From the NCBI RefSeq assembly GCF_014217605.1, contig NZ_CP043639.1:310001-374000 (forward strand): DNA of 64,000 nucleotides, in the 5' to 3' direction. The stretch's first letter is position 1, and the number at the start of each line of letters is the position of its first letter. This DNA comes from Sphingomonas sp. NBWT7 (GTDB lineage Bacteria; Pseudomonadota; Alphaproteobacteria; Sphingomonadales; Sphingomonadaceae). The notes beneath the pieces are model-generated. The model did not search any database. It was not told the origin of the DNA and saw only the letters and a program-made list of their open reading frames with translations. Below are positions 1 to 8,389 of the stretch, piece by piece. The position numbers and the translations under genes were made by a program.

Positions 1-361
1 TCTCGCAGCCGAGCCGCGCCAGCGATGCGTCGATCGCGCTGGCGAGATAGTCCGCGCTCGAATCGTACGGCACGCCCATACTGATGCCGCCCTTCGAGGC
101 GAGCACCATCCGATCACGCAGGTCGGGAGCTTCGGCGAACACCCGCCCAAGCAGCGCCTCGGCCGCGCCGAATTCCTCGTCGTTGTCAGGGCCATAAATA
201 TCGGCGGTGTCGAACAGCGTAATGCCGGCGTCCAGCGCCGCATCGATCAGCGCGCGTGCCTTGGCGACATCGGTGCCGCGGAAGCGCCACATGCCCCAGG
301 CAATCGTGCTGACGGTTAGACCAGTGTCGCCGAGAGCGACGGAGCGAGCGGGGGCGGGCAA
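1..361 (-). CDS. Aldo/keto reductase, partial (C-terminus outside window)
   Basis: This is an NAD(P)H-dependent oxidoreductase of the aldo/keto reductase superfamily, of which only about the first 120 residues are present. The family signs are LGDTGLTVS near the start, the catalytic-tyrosine segment DTADIYG (Asp and Tyr of the tetrad) and the following LASKGG with the catalytic Lys. The start is not certain. There is no ATG in frame, so TTG at 361 or GTG at 370 are the options. An 18-base inverted repeat at 363-380 touches the start, and I favour TTG 361 because it leaves the repeat outside the gene. It is divergent from the TonB-dependent receptor and probably repressed by the LacI-family protein at 6878-7924. 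Its substrate, probably a sugar or sugar-derived aldehyde, is inferred only from that link. Confidence 0.85.
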   Translation of the reverse strand, partial: MPAPARSVALGDTGLTVSTIAWGMWRFRGTDVAKARALIDAALDAGITLFDTADIYGPDNDEEFGAAEALLGRVFAEAPDLRDRMVLASKGGISMGVPYDSSADYLASAIDASLARLGCE

Positions 362-362
362 A

Positions 363-380
363 TAAGACACCGTTGTCTTA
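363..380. promoter_or_regulatory. Putative LacI-family operator 1
   Basis: The 18 bases form an inverted repeat with perfect 7-base arms, TAAGACA and TGTCTTA, around a CCGT centre. Fifteen consecutive bases (GACACCGTTGTCTTA) recur, in the other orientation, at 6862-6876 in front of the MFS transporter. The CG-centred palindrome with flanking GACA/TGTC is typical of LacI-family operators. It lies at the start of the aldo/keto reductase gene, where bound protein would block transcription, and about 175 bases upstream of the TonB-dependent receptor, so control of that gene is less clear. Confidence 0.75.
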
Positions 381-554
381 TACGAAGAAATGCGCGATGG
401 GGGAAGCAGTCAATTGATCGCGCCGCTGGCCTGCGCGCCGTTTGGCCCGCTGAACCCGGCAACGGCGCGGCGGGCGGGCGGCGCGCCGGGGCAGCGGTGT
501 TCAGTGGTTCGTGCTTTCCAAGATTGGTTCAGGGTTCGGGGTTAGGAGAGGGTA

Positions 555-3029
555 ATGACGGGTTTCACTTCAAAGGCGGTCTTGTTGACCGCCACGTGCG
601 GTCTCGCACTGTTTGCGCAGGTCGCCAGCGCGCAGGCCATGTCGCCCGAGGGGCAGACGGTCGAGCCGGTGACCGAGAAGCAGCAGGATGCGCCGGCCCC
701 CGGCGTCGCGGCTGAAGCACCCGCGACCGAGGATGTCGGCAGCGGCGACATCGTCGTCACCGCGCAGAAGCGCAGCGAGCGTCTGCAGGACGTGCCGCTC
801 GCCGTCTCCGTGATCGGCGGCGACGCGCTCACCGCCACCGGCGCGCCGGGGCTCGACGGCGCGGTCGCGCTCGTTCCCTCGCTCAACTTTCAGAAGTCGG
901 GCACCACGCTCAACCAATCGCTGTTCCTGCGCGGCGTCGGCACGACGACCTTCTCGATCGCGGGCGAGCCGTCGGTATCGTCGGTCGTCGACGGCGTCGT
1001 CTTCGCGCGTACCGGCGAGGCGTTCAGCGACCTCGTCGATATCGAGCGGATGGAAGTGCTGCGCGGCCCGCAGGGCACGCTGTTCGGCCGCAACGCGTCG
1101 GCCGGCGTCGTCAACATCGTCACCAAGCAGCCGACGCGCGATTTCGGCGGCTATGTCGAGGGCAGCTACTTCACCGGCGGTGACGAGGCGCGCATCCGCG
1201 GCGCGCTCAACGTGCCGCTCGGCGAGAACCTGCTCTCGCGCTTCACCGGCTTCTACAGCCGCTATGACGGCAACATCCGCAACGACGCCTTCGGTGGCCG
1301 CCGCGTCAACGGCTACGAGCATTTCGGCGGCCGCGTGCAGCTCAAGTGGACGCCGAGTGACACGACCACGATTGCGTTGATCGGCGATTATCACAAGAAC
1401 GACGACGATTGCTGCGCCGAGGTGATCGGCACCGGCCCGCTGACCGGCGCGGGTGTCGGCTTCACCAGCCCCATCTCGGGCGTGCTGCCGACGCCGCGCG
1501 GCGACGAGACCCGCCGCATCAACCAGAACCTCATCACCCGCACCAAGGAGGAGGGCTACGGCGCGTCGCTGCAGATCGATACCGAGCTCGGCACGCAGAC
1601 CGTCACCAGTATCACCGCTTATCGCGAATACAAGAACACCGAGATCCGGGACGGCGATTTCCTCGCCGCGCCTTATGCCGGCTTCACCCAGCTGCATGAT
1701 CTCGGGCCGCAGACGGGCGACACGTTCAGCCAGGAGCTGCGCCTGACGTCGCCGTCGCGCCAGTTCGTCTCCTACGTCCTCGGCCTCTATTACTCGCGCG
1801 CCGAATCGGAGCGGACCTTCTCGCGCTCGGTCTTGAGCTGCAACGCGATCGTCGCGACGCCCAACGCGCTGGTGCCGTGCGGCAGCGCCAATGCGACGCC
1901 GACGACCAACCCGTTCGGCACTGCCACCTTCGGTTCGGTGTTCACCAACATGGCGGCGTTCGGCCAGTTCACGGTGAACTTCACCGATCGCTTCCGCTTC
2001 ATCGGCGGCGCGCGCTACACCGCCGATCAGCTCGAAGTGTCGCACATCCGCCGCACCACGCTGGCGGGCCCGGGCGTCAACGCGAACTTCGACCAGGGCG
2101 TGTTCGATCGCTACAACCAGCTGCTCGCCGCCGGTGTCGCGCCTGGTGCGGCACAGACGCAGGCGGTGCTCGCCTCGAACGGCGTGGCGTGGCGCGGCAA
2201 GACGACCAACGACAATTGGTCGGGCAAGGCCTCGCTGCAGTTCGACATCAGCCGCGACATCGTCGCCTACGGTGGCTGGACGCGCGGCTACAAGGGCCCG
2301 GCGTTCAACGTCTTCTACAATCTGAACGCCAACGGCACCAACGTGATCGCGCCGGAAACCTCGGACAGCTACGAGGTCGGCCTCAAGAACACACTGTTCG
2401 ACGGCGTGCTGACGCTCAACCTCGCCGCCTTTTACGCCAAGTACGACAATTTCCAGGCCAACAACCCGGATCTCGTCGCGGGCGTGGTGGTGACGCGCTT
2501 CACCAACGCGGGTGAGGTGTCGACGCGCGGCATTGAGGCGGATCTCGTGCTGCGTCCGATCGACGATCTGTCGATCTCGGGCGGCATCGCGTACACCGAT
2601 GCCAAGGTCGACCAGTTCTTCGTCGCGCCCGGCGCGGCGGCGACGGCGGTGATTCCGTCGGGCACCTCCTTGCCCTTTGCGCCGAAGTGGAAGGGTTCGC
2701 TCGGCGTCGACTATCGCGTGCGCACCGGCGGTGCGTTCGACGTCTATCTCGGCGCCAACGGCAATTATCAGTCGAAGCAGCTCGCGCTGTTCTCGCCTGA
2801 TGCCGTTCAGCGTCGTCTTGGCACGATCGACGGCTACGGCCTCGTCAATCTGTCCGCCGGCGTCGGTGATCAGGACGATCGTTTCCGCCTGACTTTCCAG
2901 GTGCGAAACCTGTTCGACCAGAGCTATGCCGCGGCGATCCAGAACGGCGGCCCGGCCGGCTCGTACCGCTACCAGATCCCGCGCGACGCCGATCGCTACT
3001 ACGGCGTCACCGGTCGCGTGAACTTCTGA
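555..3029 (+). CDS. TonB-dependent receptor
   Basis: This is an outer-membrane ligand-gated beta-barrel transporter, driven by TonB-ExbB-ExbD, of 824 residues, which is usual for the family. A Sec signal peptide ends at about residue 26 (VASA|Q). A TonB-box-like DIVVTAQKR lies at 65-73, followed by the plug domain with RMEVLRGPQGTLFGRNA, a hallmark segment. The barrel ends in a terminal Phe as expected for BAM recognition. The ATG has a strong Shine-Dalgarno (GGAGAGGG). The substrate cannot be read from the sequence. Its divergent neighbour, an aldo/keto reductase with a LacI-type operator, suggests a carbohydrate or related organic compound rather than a siderophore, but this is inference. 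A strong terminator follows. Confidence 0.93.
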   Translation: MTGFTSKAVLLTATCGLALFAQVASAQAMSPEGQTVEPVTEKQQDAPAPGVAAEAPATEDVGSGDIVVTAQKRSERLQDVPLAVSVIGGDALTATGAPGLDGAVALVPSLNFQKSGTTLNQSLFLRGVGTTTFSIAGEPSVSSVVDGVVFARTGEAFSDLVDIERMEVLRGPQGTLFGRNASAGVVNIVTKQPTRDFGGYVEGSYFTGGDEARIRGALNVPLGENLLSRFTGFYSRYDGNIRNDAFGGRRVNGYEHFGGRVQLKWTPSDTTTIALIGDYHKNDDDCCAEVIGTGPLTGAGVGFTSPISGVLPTPRGDETRRINQNLITRTKEEGYGASLQIDTELGTQTVTSITAYREYKNTEIRDGDFLAAPYAGFTQLHDLGPQTGDTFSQELRLTSPSRQFVSYVLGLYYSRAESERTFSRSVLSCNAIVATPNALVPCGSANATPTTNPFGTATFGSVFTNMAAFGQFTVNFTDRFRFIGGARYTADQLEVSHIRRTTLAGPGVNANFDQGVFDRYNQLLAAGVAPGAAQTQAVLASNGVAWRGKTTNDNWSGKASLQFDISRDIVAYGGWTRGYKGPAFNVFYNLNANGTNVIAPETSDSYEVGLKNTLFDGVLTLNLAAFYAKYDNFQANNPDLVAGVVVTRFTNAGEVSTRGIEADLVLRPIDDLSISGGIAYTDAKVDQFFVAPGAAATAVIPSGTSLPFAPKWKGSLGVDYRVRTGGAFDVYLGANGNYQSKQLALFSPDAVQRRLGTIDGYGLVNLSAGVGDQDDRFRLTFQVRNLFDQSYAAAIQNGGPAGSYRYQIPRDADRYYGVTGRVNF

Positions 3030-3055
3030 TCCATTCCCGCCCGGATCGGAAGCAG

Positions 3056-3088
3056 AAGGCCCCCGGAGCGATCCGGGGGCCTTTTTTT
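3056..3088 (+). terminator. Rho-independent terminator after the TonB receptor
   Basis: A 12-base-pair GC-rich stem (arms 3056-3067 and 3072-3083) with a GCGA loop is followed by a run of T (seven T at 3082-3088). It begins 27 bases after the receptor stop codon. Confidence 0.93.
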
Positions 3089-3209
3089 GGCGCTGCCGAG
3101 CCGTCGAAGTCCAACCGGGTCCCGAGACAGCGCGTGCAGTTACGCACTGTCGTCGATCGGATGGGGCCGCAGCGGCTTCGTCGCCACGGCCCCGTCCGAC
3201 ATTCGAGCG

Positions 3210-4250
3210 TCAAGCGTTGGCGGCGCTCGTCCGGATCGTGCCGTTCACCCCATTGGGGAAGAACCCGCCCGCCGCCACCGCGGCGCGGTTCTGGTATACG
3301 ACGTTGAGCACCTGCGGCGCGGTGCGGCCAAGCACCAGCCCGCCGCTATCGGTCGGCACGAGGTTCGCCGTCGCCGCGTTGCCGATGTCCTGATCGGTGT
3401 CACTCGTTCCGTCCAGTGCATCGCGCGCGTTGGAGATCTGCGTAATGCGGCTGTAGATGCTCGGCACCGTCAGCCCGCGCCGCCACAGCTCGGACCGGAT
3501 GACGCCGTCGTGATAGCATTCGGTCGCCAGGATCCCTGCGGATGCTTCCAGAAACACCTTGTTGGTGATGAGCCGCGCCGACCCACGATAGGCCGTGACG
3601 CCGACGTCGGTCAGGAGGTACGATCCGATCAGGAAGTTCTCGTCATTGGCATAAGGATCGAAGATCTCGTTCGCGCCGATCACGCCGGCGGCGCGCGCCG
3701 CCGCAGTGAAGGCGCCCACGGCGGTGGCACTGCCGATGGTTACGCTCGCGCTGCCCGAGATGTTGAGCGCCGCCTGCGCCGACGCCGAACTGCCCAGCGT
3801 GGTGCGCAGGAAGCCGATATGGCCAAGCTCGTCGACTGCGATCTCACGCGCATATTCGCGCACCACGTTATCGGTGAAGTTCACCGCGCGCGCGGCGCCT
3901 TCGCCGCTGCCGGTGATCACCGCGCCCTGCGTACCCTGTCCGGATTGCAGATTGTCCGGGATCCCGCGGCCGGAGACGGCGTAGGAATAATAATTGCCTT
4001 CCAGATACTCGAGCTGAAGCGCGAAGTTCAGCACGTCCACCTCGGTTACCGCGGGGGCGGGCCCCGGGGTCGGAGTGGGGGAGGGCACCGGGTCGGGGAT
4101 CAGCGTGCTGTCCTCGTCGCATGCGGCGAGCAGCGAGAGGCCGCCCGTCATCGCCGCCGCGCCGCCGCACAGCCGGATGAAGCTGCGCCGAGCGCGTCGC
4201 TGGTGCTCTGCGCGTTCCATCAGGTCGAGGAATTCGATCGTATCGGTCAT
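3210..4250 (-). CDS. Ferritin-like domain protein, Tat lipoprotein
   Basis: This 346-residue protein is a member of the ferritin-like family related to desiccation-associated proteins. The helix motif VLNFALQLEYLEGNYYSYA and a later DELGHIGFLR carry the Glu/His pattern expected of a four-helix ferritin fold. The N-terminus has a twin-arginine signal (RRSFIRL) running into a lipobox (LLAAC), then a Pro/Thr-rich linker (PDPVPSPTPTPGP), so it is probably exported folded and anchored to a membrane. It is the second gene of a two-gene operon, 11 bases after its paralogue at 4262-5254. Metal binding is a family expectation only; the physiological role is unknown, and general stress or desiccation protection is a guess. 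Confidence 0.82.
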   Translation of the reverse strand: MTDTIEFLDLMERAEHQRRARRSFIRLCGGAAAMTGGLSLLAACDEDSTLIPDPVPSPTPTPGPAPAVTEVDVLNFALQLEYLEGNYYSYAVSGRGIPDNLQSGQGTQGAVITGSGEGAARAVNFTDNVVREYAREIAVDELGHIGFLRTTLGSSASAQAALNISGSASVTIGSATAVGAFTAAARAAGVIGANEIFDPYANDENFLIGSYLLTDVGVTAYRGSARLITNKVFLEASAGILATECYHDGVIRSELWRRGLTVPSIYSRITQISNARDALDGTSDTDQDIGNAATANLVPTDSGGLVLGRTAPQVLNVVYQNRAAVAAGGFFPNGVNGTIRTSAANA

Positions 4251-4261
4251 GTCCCGCCTCC

Positions 4262-5254
4262 TCAGTTCGCGCCGGAGCGACGAAGCGCCGCGTTCGGATT
4301 GTTGGTGCCGTTGGGGAAGAAGCCGCCCGAGGTGGCCTGCGCACGCGTCAGATAGGCGATGTTGTGCACCTGTTCCGCCGTCCGGCTGAAGACGATGCCA
4401 TTGTCGTCGGTCGGCACGAAGTTCGATGTCGTGCCGAACTGCGTCTGCACCGGCGAGATGCCCTGGTCGTCGTCCGCCACGCGCTGCGGCGGGCCGGAGG
4501 CGGTCGCCGTGCCGTCCAGCGTGTCGCGCGCGTCGGAGATCTTGTCGGCATTGCTGCGCAGCGTGGGTACCGCCACGCCGCGCCGGTACAGCGCGCCGCG
4601 GATGATGCCGGCGTGGAACGCTTCCGCCGCGAGCAGCCCGGCCGCCGCATCGACGATGTCGGGATTGCTGAGCAGCGGCGAACCGCCCTTGTACGCGGTC
4701 ACGCCGACATCCTCGAAGATATAGGCTGCGATCAGGAAGCTGTCGTCATTGGCGTAAGGGTCGAACACGCCGCCCGTTGCTGACAGGTCGATGCCCGCCG
4801 CCGTCGCCGCTGCGGTGAACACCGCCGGCGACAGGTCGATTGCCGGCTGCGACACCGCCGCCGTCGACAGTACGCGGCGGAGCGAGCCGACGTGAGCAAC
4901 CTCGTCGCCCGCGATCTCGCGCGCATATTGGATCACCGCTGGATCGGTGAGGTTCGCCTTGCGCGCGCCCGACACCGCGCCCTGCGTTTGCGTGCCCGTC
5001 AGCTGATCGGCAGGAAGGCCGGTGCCGTTTGCGGCGAAGCTGTAGAATTGCGCCTCGAGATATTCGAGGTTGAGCGCGAAGTTCAGGACGTCCGATTCGC
5101 TCGGCGCCGACTGTGCTAGCGCTGGGCTGGTCAGCGCGAGCCCGCCGACGCCGACGGCCGCCCCGGCAAGCGCCATCCGAAAGAAGTCTCGTCTCGGCGA
5201 TCGCCGTTGAACGCGCGCGTCGAGCGCGTCCAACATCTTCTCTGTAGCGGGCAT
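4262..5254 (-). CDS. Ferritin-like domain protein, Tat-exported
   Basis: This 330-residue protein is a clear paralogue of the next gene (3210-4250). They share VLNFALNLEYLEAQFYSFA, the ARE-IAGDEVAHVGSLR helix, the FDPYANDDSFLIAAYIFEDVGVTAYKG block and a C-terminal GGFFPNGTN motif. It differs in export. The twin-arginine region (RRDFFRMALAGAA) ends in an AxA signal-peptidase site (PALAQ) with no lipobox Cys, so it should be soluble in the periplasm. A good ribosome binding site (GGGGAGGAGAG) supports this start. It is the first gene of the pair. The duplication with one soluble and one lipid-anchored copy is notable. The function beyond a ferritin-like fold is not known. Confidence 0.83.
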   Translation of the reverse strand: MPATEKMLDALDARVQRRSPRRDFFRMALAGAAVGVGGLALTSPALAQSAPSESDVLNFALNLEYLEAQFYSFAANGTGLPADQLTGTQTQGAVSGARKANLTDPAVIQYAREIAGDEVAHVGSLRRVLSTAAVSQPAIDLSPAVFTAAATAAGIDLSATGGVFDPYANDDSFLIAAYIFEDVGVTAYKGGSPLLSNPDIVDAAAGLLAAEAFHAGIIRGALYRRGVAVPTLRSNADKISDARDTLDGTATASGPPQRVADDDQGISPVQTQFGTTSNFVPTDDNGIVFSRTAEQVHNIAYLTRAQATSGGFFPNGTNNPNAALRRSGAN

Positions 5255-5579
5255 GGCAATGCTCTCCTCCCCGTTTCGACGGGGGACGGGCCCGCTGATC
5301 GATGGCAGCGGCCAGAGCAGCTACGCGCGGCGCCGGCGAAGGCTGCACGCGACGGCGAACTAACTACTTGATCCGCATCAGGATTGTTACTGGTCGGGAG
5401 GTCAAGAGGTGCGGCAGCGCGCGATCAAATGCGCTTCTGCCACCACCCGTGTGAAGGGAAAGCCACCGATCCCTGGCGACGGCGTAATTACCTCGAGCGA
5501 CCGTGCCGGCGCTATCGGGCTTCCCGGCGCAGCGGCGGCGCTCGGCGCGCCGCCGCCTCGCCTTGGTCAGCCGACCGCG
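5255..5579. other. Intergenic region, no gene seen
   Basis: This 325-base gap separates the start of the ferritin-like operon from the stop of the MFS transporter. The open frames here are antisense or overlap shadows without convincing start sites. A 10-base-pair hairpin at 5532-5556 (GCGGCGGCGC arms, 5-base loop) lies just after the MFS stop on the minus strand and may end that transcript, but it has no T run. The ferritin operon promoter must lie at about 5270-5450; I see only a TTGACC on the minus strand and no convincing -10. Confidence 0.5.
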
Positions 5580-6842
5580 TCAATGCCCGACGGGTGCCGC
5601 CTTGGCCACGCCCGGCTCCGCCACCACCAGGCGCGGCACCAACAGGTGGATCAGCAGCAGTGCGACGAGATACGATCCGCCGCAGATCAGCAGCATCGGC
5701 GTGTAACCGTGGCCATTGTCGAGCGACCAACCGGCGAGCTCGATCATCCCCATGCCCGACAGGTTGCCCGCGAACGCGCCGATCCCGATCGCCGTCCCGA
5801 TCATCCGCGACGGGAAGATATCCGCCGTCATCGCGAACACGTTGGTCGAGAAGCCCTGGTGCGCGAACAGCCCGAGCCCGAGCAGCCCCGCTGCCACCCA
5901 CGGATCGCCCGTCAGCAGCACCAGCGGCACCGGCAGGATCAGGCAGGCGTAGAGCAGCATCGATCCCTTGCGGGCGCGGTTCACGTCCACCCCGCGCCGC
6001 AGCAGGTACGTCGGGAGGATGCCGCCGCTGAGGCTGCCCAGCGCGGCAAGGAAATAAATCATCGCGATCGGCACGCCCAGGCTGCCCTGGCTCATTCCGA
6101 ACATACGGTGGAACAGGTCGGGCATGAAGAACAGCAGGAACCACCACACCTGGTCGCTCAGCGCCTTGGCTGCGATCACCGCCCACTGCCGCCGGTCGCG
6201 CAGCAGCGCCGACCACGGCACCGACGCGCCGCGATCGCCCGCCGCGGCGCCTGCCTCGCCCGGCGTCGCCGACGAGCGCGGCGTCACCAAGAGCCACGCG
6301 ACGACCCACACCAGCCCGAGCCCGCCGGCGATCAGGAACGCCGCGCGCCAGCCGAGCGCCAGCGCGAGCGCCGGGATCGTGAGCGGTGCCACCACCGCGC
6401 CGAAGTTCGACGCCATGTTGCCGACGCCGAGCATCAGCGAGCGCTGCTCGGGCGGGAAATAGGTCGCGGCAGTCTTCACCTGCGCCGGGGTTCCAATCGA
6501 TTCGGCCGCCCCCAGCGCCGCCCGCACGCCGACGAACCCGCCGACGCTGCCGACGAACGCGTGCGCCATGCCCGCGAGGCTCCACGCACCGACGCCGATC
6601 GCGAACCCGCGGCGAAGACCGATCCGATCGATGAACCAGCCGGTGCCGAGAAACGCGACCGCGGCGGAAAATTGGAAGGCGGAGGCCATGTGGCTGTAGT
6701 CGCGATCGCTCCAGCCGAACTCGGTCTGCAGCATCGGCTTCAACAGCGCGATGATCTGCCGATCAACGTAGTTGAGCATGATCGCGGTGAAGGCCAGCGC
6801 CACGATCAACAACCGGCGCGTATTGCCGATGCCCTGAACCAT
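5580..6842 (-). CDS. MFS transporter, hexuronate/organic-anion type
   Basis: This 420-residue inner-membrane symporter has 12 predicted hydrophobic segments. The N-terminus [21 protein letters not shown] resembles the ExuT/anion:cation symporter branch of the major facilitator superfamily, whose members import sugar acids. I place the start at ATG 6842, preceded by GGAGAGGGTG. The frame stays open upstream to 6881, but that stretch contains the operator at 6862-6879 and overlaps the lacI stop, so it is unlikely to be translated. It lies just downstream of the lacI-type gene and probably has its own repressed promoter between them. The substrate is inferred from family resemblance only. Confidence 0.88.
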   Translation of the reverse strand: MVQGIGNTRRLLIVALAFTAIMLNYVDRQIIALLKPMLQTEFGWSDRDYSHMASAFQFSAAVAFLGTGWFIDRIGLRRGFAIGVGAWSLAGMAHAFVGSVGGFVGVRAALGAAESIGTPAQVKTAATYFPPEQRSLMLGVGNMASNFGAVVAPLTIPALALALGWRAAFLIAGGLGLVWVVAWLLVTPRSSATPGEAGAAAGDRGASVPWSALLRDRRQWAVIAAKALSDQVWWFLLFFMPDLFHRMFGMSQGSLGVPIAMIYFLAALGSLSGGILPTYLLRRGVDVNRARKGSMLLYACLILPVPLVLLTGDPWVAAGLLGLGLFAHQGFSTNVFAMTADIFPSRMIGTAIGIGAFAGNLSGMGMIELAGWSLDNGHGYTPMLLICGGSYLVALLLIHLLVPRLVVAEPGVAKAAPVGH

Positions 6843-6861
6843 CACCCTCTCCACTTGCTCG

Positions 6862-6879
6862 TAAGACAACGGTGTCATC
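6862..6879. promoter_or_regulatory. Putative LacI-family operator 2
   Basis: On the minus strand this reads GATGACACCGTTGTCTTA and matches operator 1 (363-380) at 15 consecutive bases. It lies 20 bases upstream of the MFS transporter start I prefer and overlaps the last codons of the repressor gene. Having the same site before two separate transcription units is direct evidence for a small regulon. Confidence 0.75.
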
Positions 6880-7924
6880 ATTCGGTCGTTTGCGCAACCG
6901 GCGGCGCAGCGGATGACGCGCGTGTGACGACCTCGTGCGCCAGCCTGCGCTGCGTCGGCGCGCCATCCTCCGGCGGCGCAAGCAGCAAATCGGTCGCTGC
7001 GTCGGCCAGCGCGCGCACCGGCTGGCGCACCGTGGTCAGTGCGGGCCAGACGATCGTCGCGGTCGGCCCGTCGTCGAACCCTGCGACGGAGAGCGCGTCG
7101 GGCACGCGCACGCCGCGGCGGTGCGCGGCGGCGAGCACGCCCGCCGCCATATCGTCGCTCGACGCGAAGATCGCGGTCGGTGGCTGTGGCAGCGAGAGCA
7201 GCACGTCCGCCGCCGCCTCGCCCGAGGCGACGTCGAACTGCCCCTGCCGGATCAGGTCGAGGTCGACCGCCACCGCATGCTCGCCCAGCGCCCGGATATA
7301 TCCCGCCAGTCGCTGTGCCGACGCGGCGAAGCTACGATCGCCGACGACGAAGCCGATCCGACGATGCCCCAGATCAAGCAGATGCGTCGTCATGTCGAAT
7401 GCCGCGCGCTCGTTGTCGATCAGCACCGCCGGCGCCTCGTCGATCCGTACGCCGGGCTGCAGCCGCACGAAGGGGATGCCGCGCCGCGCGAGCTCGCCCA
7501 GCACGCGCGCGTCGTCGCACGCCGGCGGCGCGAGCACGAGCCCGTCGGGATGCGCCTGATCGAGCAGCGCGACGATATCCTCGAGCAGCGTCGGTGACGC
7601 ACGGTCGTACGGCTGCGCGATCATGCGGATCTTGTCGCGCTGGCAGCGTTCGCGCACGCCCAGCTGAATCTCGTAGACGTACCAGGGGTTGGGATTGTCG
7701 CAGATCAGCGCGATCTGGTGCGATCGGTGCCCGGCGAGCGCGCGCGCCGCCTGGCTCGGTTGGAACCCGATCTCGCGCATCACCTCGCGCACGCGTTCGC
7801 GCTTGTCCGCGCTGACATATTGCTGGTCGTTGATGACGCGCGAGACGGTCTTGATCGAAACGCCCGCGATCCGCGCAACGTCGCGGATCGTCGGGCGGAC
7901 AGGGTCGGGCGCGGCGGTGCTCAT
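6878..7924 (-). CDS. LacI-family transcriptional regulator
   Basis: This 348-residue repressor has the LacI DNA-binding head at residues 12-32 ([21 protein letters not shown]) with a hinge helix region ([11 protein letters not shown]), followed by a periplasmic-binding-protein-like sugar sensor domain ([21 protein letters not shown]). The start at ATG 7924 has GGGACA before it; an alternative ATG at 7936 sits inside a small palindrome (7928-7943). It is followed by the MFS transporter. The obvious targets are the two near-identical operators at 363-380 and 6862-6879. The effector is unknown; the neighbouring genes suggest a sugar, sugar acid or an oligosaccharide breakdown product. Confidence 0.92.
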   Translation of the reverse strand: MSTAAPDPVRPTIRDVARIAGVSIKTVSRVINDQQYVSADKRERVREVMREIGFQPSQAARALAGHRSHQIALICDNPNPWYVYEIQLGVRERCQRDKIRMIAQPYDRASPTLLEDIVALLDQAHPDGLVLAPPACDDARVLGELARRGIPFVRLQPGVRIDEAPAVLIDNERAAFDMTTHLLDLGHRRIGFVVGDRSFAASAQRLAGYIRALGEHAVAVDLDLIRQGQFDVASGEAAADVLLSLPQPPTAIFASSDDMAAGVLAAAHRRGVRVPDALSVAGFDDGPTATIVWPALTTVRQPVRALADAATDLLLAPPEDGAPTQRRLAHEVVTRASSAAPPVAQTTE

Positions 7925-7972
7925 CGTCTGTCCCATAGGACAGGCGCCGGCTTTGTCACGCCGCCAATCGGC

Positions 7973-8389
7973 TTATTGCGCCGGCGTCGCCGCGGTGCCT
8001 TGCAGCGTGGTAAAATAATCGACGATCGCCGGCACGTCGCCCGGCCCGATCGGCGCCTTGTACGTGTCGCGCATCTTCTCCACCGTGGCCTGCCATTGCG
8101 CGGCGGTCAGCTTCGGCTGCGCCAATCCCATGCTCGCCGAGTGGCACGACAGGCAGCGTTGGTTGACGAGATCGGCGTGCGGCCCGGGCGGATAGGTCGC
8201 GGCATCGTCGGGCAGCTCGATCGCGGTCGAGGTGAGCGCGAAGCCGTTGGCCGATACGGCCGGGGCGGGGGGGGCACTCGATGATGCGGGCGCTGGCGCG
8301 CTGCGGCTGCCCCCGCCGATCGCGACCAGCACGAATAGGCTGCCGGCGATCAGCAGGACGACGATGGCGGCAAGCGATGGCGTGCGCAT
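7973..8389 (-). CDS. sorB: Cytochrome c subunit of sulfite dehydrogenase (SorB-like)
   Basis: This 138-residue monohaem c-type cytochrome has an N-terminal membrane segment/signal at about residues 7-25, an Ala/Pro-rich linker and one haem-binding CLSCH motif (Cys79, Cys82, His83). Its start codon overlaps the stop of the molybdoenzyme gene (ATGA at 8388-8391 on the minus strand), so the two are translationally coupled. A small cytochrome paired with a SorA-type sulfite oxidase is the known SorAB arrangement, in which electrons from sulfite oxidation pass to this haem and on to the respiratory chain. The open frame continues upstream into the molybdoenzyme gene, but that is a shadow. The symbol is given by context. 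Confidence 0.8.
   Translation of the reverse strand: MRTPSLAAIVVLLIAGSLFVLVAIGGGSRSAPAPASSSAPPAPAVSANGFALTSTAIELPDDAATYPPGPHADLVNQRCLSCHSASMGLAQPKLTAAQWQATVEKMRDTYKAPIGPGDVPAIVDYFTTLQGTAATPAQ

Noticed and set aside
570..2045. Long open frame (491 codons) on the minus strand, antisense to the TonB receptor
   Set aside because: The composition is Arg/Ala/Asp-rich shadow sequence typical of high-GC DNA, and the plus strand clearly encodes a TonB receptor.
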